A stretch of DNA of 64,000 nt, taken from the NCBI GenBank assembly GCA_016630955.3, contig CM049996.1:992001-1056000 (forward strand), in the 5' to 3' direction. This DNA comes from Didymella arachidicola (lineage: Eukaryota > Ascomycota > Dothideomycetes > Pleosporales > Didymellaceae). The notes beneath the pieces were generated by a model. That model did not search any database. It was not told where the DNA came from and worked only from the letters and a program-made list of their open reading frames with translations. Shown piece after piece: positions 1 through 11,520 of the stretch (the first letter of the stretch is position 1; each line of letters starts with the position of its first letter). The translations under genes were made by a program, and so were the position numbers.

Positions 1-764
1 CCAAGTTCATTAGTAGTCCAGCTATTCTTGCTAACCCCAATCCTCCAATCTTTTGGGTTGTTAACGTACCAGGCCTTGTCGTGGTGCTTTGCTTTGAGGA
101 TGAAGAAGGGTGGGACAGACCAGCCCATCGCGTTGATACAAGCAATCAAAGTTATCCACTCACGATCGCCAGGCTGAAGGCTGAGTGGTGCACGACGTCT
201 CTCAGACGCAGTCACTACCTTAACTGACCCTCCAACGCCTATCTGGAAGCCAGTCTCGTCAAAGTTGTAGGTATCTTGGTCCAGGATGCCGTACTTGGCT
301 TTAACGTTGCGTATAAGGTCGAACCAGGGACTGATAATTGCTGTATCGCTGCACAGAACTCTCCGGTAATCTCTCAGTCTAGAAACCTGAGACCTAACCT
401 CAGGTTTCCGCTGGATAAACCTGTAGGTCCAGTTTTCTCCAACCTTGCCCCCATCGCGAGCAGCCAACAGTTGATCAGCCATCTCTCGCACATAAGTAAG
501 CGTAGGAGCAAATCCTCGCGCGTCAAGCTTTCTTATATGTTGAACAAGCACCTCCTCTTCTTGCTTTGTAAGCCGAGAGCAATTGGGGTAGATAACGCGT
601 TGAGAAGCTGGTTTGGCGCGTTGCCTTCGAAGAGTACTTTCAGGCACGTTGTAGACAGCAGCAGCGCGTCGCTGGCTTAGGTTCGCATTAGAATTAATAG
701 CTCTAATAGCAAGCTTAATTCTATCTTCACGAGAAAGTAATTCAAGATCAATTTGTTGCGACAT
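1..764 (-). CDS. E1 pogo/Fot1-like transposase, N-terminal 254 residues, open at window edge
   Basis: Reading the minus strand from the ATG at 764 gives an uninterrupted frame to base 1, so the gene continues outside the window. The order is an N-terminal psq-type helix-turn-helix (about residues 10-55, recognition segment VPESTLRRQRAK), a CENP-B/Tc5-type second DNA-binding domain (about 60-125, with GENWTYRFIQRKPE), then the start of the DDE nuclease with the first catalytic Asp in NFDETGF. There are no stops and no frameshifts in the visible part. This and E9 are the only copies here that look potentially functional. It is a transposase of the Tc1/mariner superfamily, pogo branch; the family is certain, activity is inferred. 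Confidence 0.85.
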   Translation of the reverse strand, partial: MSQQIDLELLSREDRIKLAIRAINSNANLSQRRAAAVYNVPESTLRRQRAKPASQRVIYPNCSRLTKQEEEVLVQHIRKLDARGFAPTLTYVREMADQLLAARDGGKVGENWTYRFIQRKPEVRSQVSRLRDYRRVLCSDTAIISPWFDLIRNVKAKYGILDQDTYNFDETGFQIGVGGSVKVVTASERRRAPLSLQPGDREWITLIACINAMGWSVPPFFILKAKHHDKAWYVNNPKDWRIGVSKNSWTTNEL

Positions 765-845
765 CGTTGGTGGTGGTCAAAAGAGGTGTGGTCTTGGCAA
801 GGTGCGCCATTCCGGTGGGGTGCGCCATCCGGTGGTAGTTGGCGT
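1..845 (-). mobile_element. E1: pogo/Fot1-like DNA transposon, one end and 5' half (truncated by window edge)
   Basis: The right terminus ends at 845 and is followed by the TA target (846-847). Read inward from 845, the terminus begins ACGCCAACTA. It then carries two adjacent copies of a ~17-bp unit (CCACCGGATGGCGCACC, then the same unit with one extra A), followed by TTGCCAAGACCACACC. The other end lies outside the window. The interior shows no RIP-type damage. A heavily mutated plus-strand relative (E5) starts at 7423 with a clearly related terminus. Confidence 0.9.
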
Positions 846-861
846 TAGCTATTAATAACTA

Positions 862-935
862 ACGTACCTTACAGGCGAAGGAATTACTAGGCGAGAGAAT
901 TACTTTTGCCAAGACCCTACCAAAATCACCCCTAT
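862..935. mobile_element. E0: solo terminus of a pogo-like element, cut by E2
   Basis: After TA at 860-861 comes ACGTACCTTACAGGCGAAGG, a doublet (GGCGAAGGAATTAC and GGCGAGAGAATTAC, 16 bp apart), and then TTTTGCCAAGACC. The inner part, CCAAAATCACCCCTATTA, resembles the subterminal sequence of E8 just inside 11,834. The fragment stops at the TA used by E2. I see no matching remainder beyond E2's right end. Confidence 0.6.
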
Positions 936-937
936 TA

Positions 938-2796
938 ACGTCTATACTAGTCTTGTGGAACGCGTGCTCTAGTGGAACGCTTTTGCCAAGACCACACCAA
1001 AATACCATCACTATCTTAATGCGCCCCCAACAACGCCAAATAAACGCGTCAAACAAGTGTCAGATACAGCTTGCGCTCTTAGCTCTCAAACAAGACGCGA
1101 ATCTCTCCCTGCGACGCGCTGCAGCTATCTACAACGTACACCAAAGCACTCTAAGCAGACGACGCGCTGGACAGCCCTCAAGAGCTGATTCTATGCCTAG
1201 CCGACGGTATCTGGACGAGCACGCAGAGGAGGCAATTGTTGATCACGTTCTTTACCTCATACAGCGAGGAGCACCCCCTCGCTTGTCAGATGTGGCTGAT
1301 ATGGCCAATATACTGCGACAAGAGCGCGGAATGGCCCCTGTTGGCCAAAACTGGCCCAGTACGTTCGTTAAGCGTCAACCAAGGCTAAAAGTGAAGTTTA
1401 GTCGCAAGTATGACTACAAGAGAGCCCTCTGCGAGGATCCTGAGATGATACAGGGCTGGTTCAGCCTAGTAGCCAATGTCAAAGCCAAGTACGGCATTGT
1501 GGACGAAGACACGTACAACTTTGACGAGACTGGCTTTGCAATGGGTCAGATTACCCCTGGAGCAGTTGTTGCAGACGCAGAGAATCTAGGACGAGCAAAG
1601 CAAGTCCAGCCAGGCAGTAAAGAGTGGGCTACGTTAATCCTAGGTGTGAATGCTGCAGGGTGGGCTATTCCACCCTTTATCATCCTTGAAGGCAAAGCCC
1701 ACCTCTCTAACTAGTCTAAGGACAAAGATCTGCCCCTAGAATAGGTAATTGGGGTCTCTGCAAACGGCTGGACTAACAACAAGCTTGGTGTTAACTGGTT
1801 AAAGCACTTTGACAGGCATACTAAGGAGCGTACCCTTAGGACCCACTGTTTGCTGCTCTTAGACGGCCATGAGAGCCACTAGTCTTTGTCCAACACTGCA
1901 AGAATAGCAAGATTGTTACTCTTGCAATGCCTGCGCACTCATCGCACCTCTTGCAGCCGCTTGACGTGGGTTGTTTTGCGCCTTTGAAGCAGGAGTACGG
2001 GCATCAGGTCAACAAGCTCTCACGCAACCGGATCAACCACATAGACAAGCAGTCGTTTCTAGTATGCTTCAGAGCAGCATATAACGCGACTATTACCCCT
2101 AGCAGCATCCAGGGAGGGTTCCGAGGAGCTGGATTGGTCCCTTTTGACCCAGAACGGGTCATATCAACCCTTGATGTGAAGCTGCGCACTCCATCACCAC
2201 CACTCCCTACAAACAACGAGCCCTGGCAGTCGCAAACCCCAAGCAATACCCTAGAATTTAGGTCGCAATCAACTTTAATTCAAGAGAAGTATAAGAAATA
2301 CCACGGCAGCTCACCAACCTCTGTGTATGGCTCACTTGAGAGCTACGCAAAGGGGGGGACGCAGGTCGCGTACGAGCTAGCTTTGCTTAGACAAGAACGC
2401 GCTCAGCTTCAAGAGGCTCTAGCAGCTGTAACAGAGCGCAAATCACATAAAAGAAAGCGAATTAAGACAGAAGGAAGCCTAACAGTTGAAGAGGCACAGC
2501 GCTTGACTACTCTAAAGGAGTTTGGGGCACGTGGTGATGGTAAGAAGCCAAAGAAGCAGGTGCGCGCTGAAGGAGGTGAACTATCCCAACGACGGTGTGG
2601 AAGGTGCGGAGAGACAGGGCACAACGCGCGAACGTGCAAGAATGATGTAGAAGTAGTCTCTGAGTAATATTACAGATTGCTTTGCCCTATACAGGCCTAG
2701 AGTGGGCTGATGCAAGCCAAAGTAGAGTGTAATAGGGGAGAGTCTTGGCAAAAGCGTTCTACTAGAGGGTGCGTTCCACGAACCCGTGATGTACGT
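938..2796 (+). mobile_element. E2: pogo/Fot1-like transposon, 1859 bp, inactive
   Basis: The element is flanked by TA at 936-937 and 2797-2798. The right terminus, read inward, is ACGTACATCACGGGTTCGTG, then GTGGAACGC and GTAGAACGC spaced 17 bp, then TTTTGCCAAGAC. The left terminus has the same motif (GTGGAACGC twice, 17 bp apart), but its outer 15 bases have drifted. The body is closely related to E9, while the terminal motif and the N-terminal DNA-binding domain are not. Confidence 0.88.
1019..2667 (+). pseudogene. E2 transposase pseudogene
   Basis: It starts at ATG 1019. It has an N-terminal psq-type HTH (recognition segment VHQSTLSRRRAG) and a CENP-B-like domain; the first catalytic Asp is in NFDETGF. 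The reading frame is broken by TAG at 1712-1714, further stops, and a roughly 7-base deletion near 1880-1900 that shifts frame. It resumes at about 1927 with the third catalytic Asp (LQPLDVGCF) and ends in a CCHC zinc knuckle (CGRCGETGHNARTC). From residue ~58 to the first stop it is about 92% identical to E9 by eye, against about 65% over the first 57 residues. It is the only non-relic copy with a clear frameshift. Confidence 0.88.
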
Positions 2797-3182
2797 TAAC
2801 TCTAATTTAAAAAAAAGTATTAGAGCTATTCTGTAGCTTACTAATACCTACTACTAGCATATCTAAGCGCCTTTTAAAGGGGGTAAAGAGTGTAGTATAT
2901 AAGCTAGCTTTAGTAAGGAAGGAAATAACTAAGTTATATAAGGCTCTAGTAGCTATAGTAGAGCGTAAATTATATAAAAGAAATAAGATCTAGTTAGAAG
3001 AGAGTATAATAGTCAGAGAGGCGTAATAATTAACTACTCTAAAGGAGATTAGCGCGCGTAGTAATAGTATAAAGCTAAAAAAGAGGGTATGTGCTAAAGA
3101 AGGCAAGCTAATATAATAACGCTATAGAACGTGTAGAAAGAGTAGGTATAACGCGCAAATATATAAGAATAATAAAGAGTTA

Positions 3183-5029
3183 ACGTAAGTGCATAGCGAG
3201 TGGGCCGGCTAGGCGAGTGGGCCACCCCAACAAGTTATTGGGCCTACCAATCTTCAAACCACAATGGATCAACCACCCGACCTTGAATCGCTCTCAAAAG
3301 AAGACAAAATCAAGCTTGCACTTCAAGCAATTAAGAAACCTCAAGAACTAAGCGTGCGACGCGCTGCTATCGTCTATAACGTGCCAAGAACAACCCTCCA
3401 AAGGCGACACGCTGGGAAGCAGTCAACACGCGATACCCAGCCCAAATCATCAGCGCTTGATAAGACAGAAGAGAGAACGCTTGTACAGCATATCAAGAAC
3501 CTTAATCAGCAAGGCAGAGCCCCAACGCTCCATTGCGTTGAAGATATGGCTAATCAACTGCGCGCTACACGCGACGCGAAGCCTGTTGGCCCTCGATGGG
3601 CGTCAAACTTTGTTAAACGCGAACCTGAACGCTAATCGCGTATGACTCGACAGAGGGATCGCCAGAGGGTCCTCTGCAGCGACCAAGGGGTTATTGGGCC
3701 CTGGTTTGACCTAGTGCGGAACGTTAAGGCTAAGTACGGTATCCTGGACAACGATACCTACAACTTTGACGAGACTGGCTTCACTATGGGCATCGGAAAT
3801 CGCGTCAAAGTAGTCACTGCATCAGAAAGACGCTCTAAGTCCATTGGGGTCCAGCAGGGAGATCGTGAGTGGGTGACTCTGATCGCTGCAATCAACGCGA
3901 TGGGCTGGGCAATCGCAACCTATCTCATCTTTAAAGCAAAGAACCACGACGTGTCCTAGTACCCTAATTTGAAGCCCTAATAGCGCATTAGGGTCAGCAG
4001 CAACGGCTGGACTACAAACGACATTAGAGTAGCCTGGTTAAGGCACTTTGTTAAGCAGATTAAGGGCCGAAGGGTAGGTAGCCACGTGCTGCTAATACTT
4101 GATGGCCACGAGAGCCACAAGTCACTTGCCTTCCAAAAAATCTGCGAGGAGAACAAGATAATTACCCTGTGTATGCCTCCGCACTCATCTCACATCCTGC
4201 AGCCACTTGACGTAGGATGTTTTGCCCCATTGAAGCGGGCGTACAGCAAGGAGATCAGAGTCTTGGCGCTGGACCATATTGGCCGGATTGACAAAAAAGC
4301 CTTTATCGCGACCCTTGGGAAGGTGTTTAATAAGGCGTTTTCAAAGGCGAACATCCTCTTAAGCTTCAAATCAACTGGCTTAGTGCCTAATGATCCATTA
4401 GTGGTGCTATCGAAGCTTAATGTGAAGCGTCGCACGCCAACACCGCCTCTCTCAGGAGAGCCCCAATGGAACCCTAAGACACCTACCACTGCCAACGAGA
4501 TAGAGGCTCAATCAACGTTGCTTCGCGATCGCATTCAAAGGCACCAAGGATCATCACCAACTCCAATGGTGGAGATCGTTGATCAGCTGCAGAGAGGCAC
4601 TGCAATGCTGCTGCATGGGCAGACGTTATTAGCAGCCCGAGTGCTGCAGCTTGAAGCGTCAAACAAGGCTGCTTCTGAGCGCAAATCGCGCAAAAGGAAG
4701 CGAATTCAGAAGGGTGGAGACCTATCAAAGGAAGAGGCAGAGGATTTGATGGCCCAATGTGACGTTGGGGCGCAGGTAGAGGGGGAAACGCGTGAGGGTA
4801 GGGCCCGAGCAGGTGCAAGCAAGCAGGGCAAAAGGCACTGCAAGCGCTGCGGCGAGACAGGGCACAACTCGCGCACGTGTGAGAAAGATGCAGTAGACGT
4901 TAGCGATTAAGAATATCTACTGCAGGTTACAGTATAATGTGGTGGTGTTGTGCAATTGCGATTAGTAGGCCTAATAGCTTGTTAGGGTGGCCCACTCGCC
5001 TAGCCGGCCCACTCGCTATGCACTTACGT
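3183..5029 (+). mobile_element. E3: pogo/Fot1-like transposon, 1847 bp, inactive, nested in R1
   Basis: TA flanks it at 3181-3182 and 5030-5031. The termini are perfect inverted repeats for about 45 bp and then imperfect (transitions only) to about 66 bp. They start ACGTAAGTGCATAGCGAGTG and contain GCGAGTGGGCC twice, 17 bp apart. Unlike most copies here, it lacks the inner TTTTGCCAAGAC block. The insertion point is the TA corresponding to GAAGTAGTCTCT near the 3' end of an E2-type gene, so E3 arrived after R1. Confidence 0.92.
3264..4910 (+). pseudogene. E3 transposase pseudogene, nonsense codons only
   Basis: ATG is at 3264. The frame holds for the full ~548 codons but is interrupted by TAA at 3633, TAG at 3957 and two stops shortly after. 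They fit CAA-to-TAA or TGG-to-TAG transitions. The HTH recognition segment is VPRTTLQRRHAG. All three catalytic aspartates can still be read (NFDETGF, LDGHESH, LQPLDVGCF). The C-terminus is a CCHC zinc knuckle (CKRCGETGHNSRTC). There is no frameshift, so decay is by point transitions. Confidence 0.9.
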
Positions 5030-5160
5030 TAGTCTCTAAGTAATATTATAGCAAGTTACAGCTAAAGTAGGCGTAGAGTATAGCGTTCTAGAGTATAACA
5101 TAGTAGAATAGAGGAGAGTCTTAGTAAAAGTAGCCTACTAGAGGCAGTAGCCTATAAATC

Positions 5161-5464
5161 TAGTATAGGCATTATAGCTTTACTAGGTTATATTACTTAT
5201 TCTAGAAAGATGTATTTTAAGTGTAGTCTAAAAAGCCTAGTACTCTAATATAGTATATAAATAATAAGCTAATACTATATATTATTACCTCTCTAATTAC
5301 TATACTATAGAGAGATAAGTATAACCTTACTTAGGTTAGAGGGTTCCTAGTTGTAAAGGGTATATATAATAGAATAATAACTAGTAGACTTAATACCTTA
5401 CTACTAGAGAAGTAAATACTAGTATATAGAGCCTTAGGAATTAGTAAATCTCTTTAGAATATAT
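5161..5464. other. AT-rich degenerate stretch, no gene seen
   Basis: This is strongly AT-rich sequence full of TA dinucleotides, with no frame I can follow. It continues on the far side of E4 (7300-7420). It is probably a RIP-mutated older repeat into which E4 inserted, but I cannot assign its family. Confidence 0.5.
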
Positions 5465-5466
5465 TA

Positions 5467-7297
5467 ACGTAAAGCACCATCGAGGCGGCCACACCATCGA
5501 ACCGGCCACTTTTCCTTAGCACTGCAACTTTTCCGTACAACACAACATGCAAGAACAACATAAGCAGGAATTAACTCAACAAGAAGGCAGAATTATTCTT
5601 GCTCTTCAGGCGTACACTAAGGGACAGTTTCAAAGCGTGCGACGCGCTGCTGCAGCCTACAACGTACGTCATCAATGGCTCTCTGATCTGCTGCACGAAA
5701 TCAGATTTCGACAAGAGGCACCACCAAACAGGCAGAGGCTCTCTGTATCTGAAGAGCAAACAATCGTACAATACATACTCGACCTTGACGCGCGCGGATT
5801 TGCCCCCCGGCTCTCTGAGGTGGTAGATATTGCAGATAAACTTCTAGCTGTACGTGGTGGGACACCTGTTGGCAAGAACTGAGCAGAGCGATTCGTCCAG
5901 CGTACAGAGAAGCTTAAAATGGCCTTCAATCAAGCAAAGCATCGCCAGAGAATACTCCAGGAGGATCTAGCAGTTATCAGCGCCTGGTTTCAGCTCATAC
6001 GGGACACAAAAGACAAGTATGGGGTCCAGGATGATAACATCCATAACTTTGATGAGACCGGCTTCTAGATGGGAATTATTGGCTCAATGAAGGTTGTCAC
6101 AGGTTCAGAGAGACGTACGAGACCAAACCTTGTCCAGCCAGGTGATCGGGAGTGGGTTACAGCCATCCAGAGCATCTGTGCTGCTGGGTATGCTATTCCA
6201 CCCTTTATCATCTACAAAGGGCGCGTACACATCTCTGCCTAGTATAAGGAGACCAACATACCGTACGACTGGAAGCTCTCTGTCTCTGAGAACGGATGGA
6301 CGAACAATTAGCTCGGCCTGGAGTGGTTGAAGCACTTTGACCAGCATATAAAGGCGCGTCAGAAGGGCTCGTACAGGCTGCTCATTTTGGACGGCCATAA
6401 GAGCCACCTCAACTAGGATTTTAAGGACTACTGCCTGGAAAACATGATCCTTACCCTTTGTATGCCTGCTCACTCATCGCAAATCCTCTAGCCACTTGAT
6501 GTGGTGTGTTTTTCACCGTTGAAACTGAAGTACTCTCAACGCGTACGAGCCTTGGCATCCCGACGCGTCTTCTATACTAACAAGGAAGGCTTCCTTCTAG
6601 CCTTTAGGGACGCGTTTTTTGACGTGTTTACGTACAAGAACTGCCAGAAGGCCTTTAAGGCTTCAGGGCTTGTGCCTATCGACGCGCAGCGTGTCTTGGA
6701 TCGCCTAGATGTTCAGATTCGTACGCCACCACCAGTACCCCTACTAGAAACACCAAGCAATTCACATGAATTTGGGTCACAGGTAAGGCTTGTAAGGCAA
6801 GCTATCGTACAATCACCTGAAGTAGCAAGAAAGGGGTTTGCACAGCTTGTAAAAGGTGGTAAGCTTATGCTACATGAGAATCTTGTACAAGCAGCTCGCA
6901 TCCGTGAGCTTGAAGAGCAGGTAGCAGTACTTACTAAGCGTAAAACCCGGAAAAGAAAGCAGATCCAGCATAGTGGTACAATAGAGTATGGTGAAGTAGC
7001 AGCCTCTATAGCTGAAAGCGCAGCTGCAGCTTGTACGGTGTTAAAAAGAGCGCGTGTTAGGAGTAGTCATGAAAGAGCACAACAAGGTCAACGGCACTGT
7101 GGCAACTGTGGAAAGACTGAGCACAACGCGCGTACGTGCCAGAAAGATGCAGAGGAAGATTCTACATCTAATGCAAGTGCTTCGTACGCAGGTACACTAG
7201 AGGGGAGTGAGTAATTGCTTGTATTGTACGTGGTGTTCGCAGTGCCAAGGAAAAGTGGCCGGTTCGATGGTGTGGCCACCTCGATGGTGCTTTGCGT
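5467..7297 (+). mobile_element. E4: pogo/Fot1-like transposon, 1831 bp, inactive
   Basis: TA flanks it at 5465-5466 and 7298-7299. The termini start ACG[T/C]AAAG and carry two directly adjacent 17-bp units (CACCATCGAGGCGGCCA and CACCATCGAACCGGCCA), then CTTTTCCTT[A/G]GCACTGC. The left and right termini match over roughly 59 bp with three transitions. Confidence 0.92.
5547..7214 (+). pseudogene. E4 transposase pseudogene, nonsense codons only
   Basis: It starts at ATG 5547. One frame runs the full ~555 codons, broken by TGA at 5881 (in place of the conserved NW tryptophan) and TAG codons near 6066, 6240, 6308, 6415 and 6492, all explained by CAG/TGG transitions. The HTH is unlike the others (VRHQWLSDLLHE). 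The catalytic core and the CCHC tail (CGNCGKTEHNARTC) are recognisable. The tail has E for the usual G before H. Confidence 0.9.
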
Positions 7298-7422
7298 TAG
7301 CTCTTAGGTAGTTTACTACTCTCCTTAAAGAAGTGCTACTTATACTAACTTATCCCTTAGATATCTACTAAAAGATTACTAGCCTACCTACTAGAAGGTC
7401 TAATAAGTTATAACGCTAACTA

Positions 7423-7961
7423 CTACTAGATAGCGCACTCTACTAGAATAGCGCACCTTACTAAGACTATGCCTCTTCTAACTACTCCTCTTCTAACTAC
7501 TACTAACAATGTCGCGATAAATTAATCTTAAATTACTTCCTTATAAGGAGAGAATTAAGCTTACTATTAGAGCTGTAAATTCTAACGCGAACCTAAGCTA
7601 GCGACGCGCTGCTGCTGTCTACAACGTGCCTAAAAGTACTCTTTAAAGGCAACGCGCTAAACTAGCTTTTCAACGCGTTATCTACCCTAATTGCTCTAGG
7701 CTTACAAAGTAAGAAGAGGAGGCGCTTGTTTAACACATAAGAAAGCTTAACGCGCGAGGCTTTGCTCGTACGCTTACTTATATGCAAGAGAAAGCTAATT
7801 AGCTGTTAGCTACTTGCTAAGGGGGTAAGGTTAGAGAAAACTAGACCTACAAGTTTATCTAGCGGAAACCTAAGGTTAAGTCTTAGGTTTCTAGACTAAG
7901 AGATTACTAGAGAGTTCTGTACAGTAATATAGCAATTATTAGCCCTTAGTTTAATCTTATA
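7423..7961 (+). mobile_element. E5: RIP-like relic of an E1-type element, 5' part
   Basis: TA at 7421-7422 precedes ACGCTAACTACTACTAGATA, the C-to-T degraded form of the E1 terminus. The gene starts at ATG 7509 and follows the E1 transposase codon for codon to about residue 150, with dense transitions and many stops. It is cut at TA 7960-7961 by E6. A second piece (11,670-11,833) corresponds to the region around LLILDGHESH..LQPLDV, so about 0.4 kb between the pieces is missing. CpG-rich codons such as GACGCG are preserved. Confidence 0.75.
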
Positions 7962-9659
7962 ACGTGTTTCACCATCGAGTCGCCCACCCCATCGAGTCGC
8001 CCACCCACCCACACCAAAACGCCTGCGCAACAACTATGCGCAACACCGCAATATTTTTAACAATTTTATATAGCAGATAAATATTATTTAGACGCCTCGC
8101 TACTATGTATATCCTCTATTTCTACTTTACAGGTGCGGGAGTTGTGTCCAATCTCACTGCAACGCCCGCAGCGTCGTCCTCTACACACCCTCTTCGCAGG
8201 CGTCTCGCCCTCACCACAACTGCCACCCTCCTTTTCAGCGACCAGGTCAACTATCTCGCCAACTGTAAGAGTCTCCTCTGCCTGTATATATCGTCGCTTA
8301 CGGGTCTTGCGCTTTGTAGACGCTTCTACAGCGTCTTGAAGGCGGCCCATCTCCTCCTGCAATAACACCATATTATGCGCTATCTGCTGAGCACCCTTTG
8401 CTAGCTGTTTAACCTGCTCATCTAACGAACTTGCTGGAGACCCACGATGGATTTGAATCCGCTTTCGAATTAGAGTTGACTGTTCCTCTACTTCGTGAGC
8501 ATTGCGTGGTGTCTTCGGCTCCCAGGCGACGTCACTGGGTTTTGGTGGAGTTGGCGTGCGCAGGCGCACATCAAGCTTTGATAACACCACCTCTGGGTTG
8601 TGTAGGACTAGCCCAGCACCTCTAAAGCCTGCGCGAACGTTCTCTGCAGTAAACGCCTTATTAAACGCTGCTTTAAAGGCTGACAGGAAGGTTTCCTTGT
8701 TGATATGGTAGATGCGACTGCGTGCCAAGGCCGAAACCTCGTCGCTATACAGGCGCTTCAGCGGCGAGAAGCCGGCGACGTCAAGTGGCTGCAACAAGTG
8801 AGACGAGTGTGGCGGCATACAGAGAGTGATAATCTTCTTCTCCTTGTAGATATCCTGGAAACCTACTAAGCAGTGGCTCTCGTGGCCGTTAATAATAAGC
8901 AGCCGGTATGCCCTAACTAGCTTCGCATGCGTGTCGAAGTGGTGGAGCCAGGCAAGCGCTAGATCGTTGTTTGTCCAGCCTGTAGGGCTTACTTAAATAA
9001 CCCAGTCGCGTGGCAGGTCCTTAGTAAACTAGTTAGAGATAAGAACCTTGCCCGCAAGGATAAGAAACGGTGGGATTACCTTCCCTATCGACCCGACGCC
9101 TTGTACCAGGGTAGCCCACTCGCGATCGCCAGGTTGGATCTTCTTCCGCTTCCCAGCCTTCTCTAAGCCTGTTACTACCAGCTGCGACGAGATCTTGCCC
9201 ATTAGGAAGCCAGACTTATCAAAGTTGTACATGTCCTCGTCTACAATACCGTACTTGGCTTTTGTAGACTGAACAAGCGTGAACCAGGTCTAGAGAATCG
9301 CCGGATCCTCGCAGGCAGCTCGCTGGCGATCGTACGGGCGGGTCCATCGCTTTTGCAGCTCAGGTGTACGTTGAATAAACCTGTCAACCCAGTTCTTGCC
9401 AACAGTATCACCACCACGCTCTCTTAGTAGTTTATCTGCCATAGCTCGCACATCTGCTTTCGAGGAGGGTAATCCACGATCAGACTCCTCAAGTATACGT
9501 AGTATAACTGCCTCCTCTTCTAGCTTTGTAAGGCGCTTCGCGTTCGGCTCGCAGTCGCGTCGAGAGCGTGTTCCGTCGCGTCGCCGTCGGATCGTCCGTT
9601 CAGGTACTTTGTAGACCTTCTCAGCGCATCGTATACTTTTAATTTGATTTCTTGAGATA

Positions 9660-11520
9660 ACGTACCTCACGGGCGAGTGGCCGGCCCGAGCGAGTGACCG
9701 GATTTTGCCAAGACTTACGAACACTACAACTACTTTGCAACATAATAGTACTAAGTTAAGTTGTACTATAATCTGTAGTACATGGATTTACTCTGCAGTA
9801 CCTTGCGCATTATTCTTGCACGTTCGTGCATTGTGCCCTGCCTTGCCACACATGCTGCAGCGTCTTGAAGACTGAGTACCTGTTCCAACGCAAGCCTTCT
9901 TGCTTGCTCTCTTCCCATTAGCACGGGCGTTAAACTCATTTAGAGTAGTTAAGCGCACTCCCTCGCTAACTGTAAGAATCCCCTCTCGCTAGATTCGCTT
10001 CTTCTTGTGTGATTTACGGCGCGTGGCGGCCTCATTAGCGGCTTGAAGCTCAGCGACCTGGTTGCGCACTAACGCTAGTGAATGCGCCATTATCTCCGCG
10101 CCTTTAGTGGGCTGATTGAGGGCATCAACTATTGATGTCGGCGAGCTATCGCCATATCTCTGGATCCGCTCTCGAATCAGCTTCGATTGCGACCCGAATT
10201 CTAGGGTGTTGCTTGGGGTTTGAGAGTGCCACGTACTCTCGTCTACAGTAGGTAGTGGTGGAGTACACAGGCGCACTTCAAGCTTCGATATTACAGCCTC
10301 TGGGTTGAAGGGAACCAAGCCAGCGCCTCTAAAACCTCCCTAGATATTGCTTTCTATAATTAACGCGTTAAATGCCGCTTTAAAGCACGGTAAGAACTCA
10401 AGTTTTAAGATGCGAGTAATCTTGGTGTGGATTAGCAGCTCGGCTTGGCGACCATAGGCCTTCTTCAGAGGGGCAAAACAACCCACGTCAAGCGGCTGCA
10501 AGAGGTGCGACGAGTGCGGGGGCATACACAAAGTGATAATCTTGTGTTCCTCGCAGTATTGATGGAAATTGACTGAGTTGTGACTCTCATGGCCGTCCAG
10601 AATAAGCAGCCGATGGCTGCCAACAGTGCGCTCCTTTGTGTGCTCGTTAAAGTGCTTCAGCCACTTCAAACCAAGCTCATTGTTTGTCCAGCCATTCTTG
10701 GAGACGGTGATAACCCAGTTGTTAGGGATAATTGGCTCCTTGTACCAGGCAGAGAGGTGGTGCTTGCCTTGGAAGATGATGAAGGGTGGGATAGCCCACC
10801 CCATCGCATTGATACCTTCAATGATACTGGTCCACTCTCGGTCGCCCTGTTATATTGTCTTTGGTCGTCCACGACGCTCAGAGCCTGTGACAACAGCTCC
10901 TGTTGATATAACGCCCATCATGAAGCCAGACTCGTCAAAGTTGTAGGTGTCTTCATCCAGGATACCATACTTGGCTTTGGTATTGGCTACAAGGTCGAAC
11001 CAGCCCTGGATCACCTCAGGATCCTCGCAGAGGGCTCTCTTGTAGTCATACTTTCGATTGAACTTAACTGTGAGCTCAGGGCGACGCTTAACGAACGTGC
11101 CAGCCCAGTTCTTGCCAATATGTGGCTGGTTGCGCTCCGCAAGTAGAGAGTTGGCCATATCCTCCACATCAGTAAGCCGGGGCGGGTATCCTCGCTCGTC
11201 TAGCTTGAGTATATGCTGAACAATCACTACCTCTTCAGTGCTTGTCAGCTTCATTGAGTTGACCTTGCAATCGCGTCGAGAAAGCGTTCCGGCGCGTCGT
11301 CGTCTTAATGTCCTTTCTGACACCCTGTAGATTGCTGCAGCGCGCGGTAGAGAGAGATTCGCGTCTCTTTTAAGAGCTTGGATAGCAAGCTGTATATTAG
11401 CTTCTTTTGAGACGTTTTGAGCTGTCTTGCGTTGAGACATTGCGAGTGGTGTGAAGTCTGGTATGGTCTTGGCAAAATCCGGTCACTCGCTCGGGCCGGC
11501 CACTCGCCCGTGAGGTACGT
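9660..11520 (-). mobile_element. E7: pogo/Fot1-like transposon, 1861 bp, nested in E6
   Basis: TA flanks it at 9658-9659 and 11521-11522. The termini start ACGTACCTCACGGGCGAGTG and contain GCGAGTGGCCGG and GCGAGTGACCGG spaced 17 bp, then ATTTTGCCAAGAC. Both ends match through this block. It was inserted into the E6 gene at about codon 21-22. Confidence 0.92.
9788..11440 (-). pseudogene. E7 transposase pseudogene, three nonsense codons
   Basis: It runs from ATG 11,440 to stop 9788 in a single frame of ~550 codons. The interruptions are TAA near 10,850, TAG near 10,340 (NI-stop-GGF) and TAG near 9990, each one transition from the CAG/CAA found in sister copies. The HTH segment is VSERTLRRRRAG. 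The catalytic residues are NFDESGF, LDGHESH and LQPLDVGCF. The CCHC tail (CSMCGKAGHNARTC) lies beyond the last stop. Very little damage suggests a recent arrival. Confidence 0.9.

Larger units (their letters stand above)
2799..5160 (+). mobile_element. R1: RIP-like relic of an E2-type element, split by E3
   Basis: Bases 2820-3180 align with the 3' part of the E2 transposase gene, including the zinc-knuckle codons, with very many CA-to-TA and TG-to-TA type changes. The alignment resumes at 5030 (TAGTCTCTAAGTAATATTAT against TAGTCTCTGAGTAATATTAC in E2). It runs to a terminus near 5100-5160 with a 17-bp-spaced doublet (GTAGCCTA twice). E3 (3183-5029) is inserted between the two halves at a TA. 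The 5' half of R1 is missing. CpG sites such as ACGCGC survive, as expected when CpA is the preferred target. Confidence 0.75.

Noticed and set aside
5161..5464. Possible retrotransposon relic
   Set aside because: AT-rich and plainly mutated, but I could not follow any reverse transcriptase, integrase or LTR signal, so no family is claimed.
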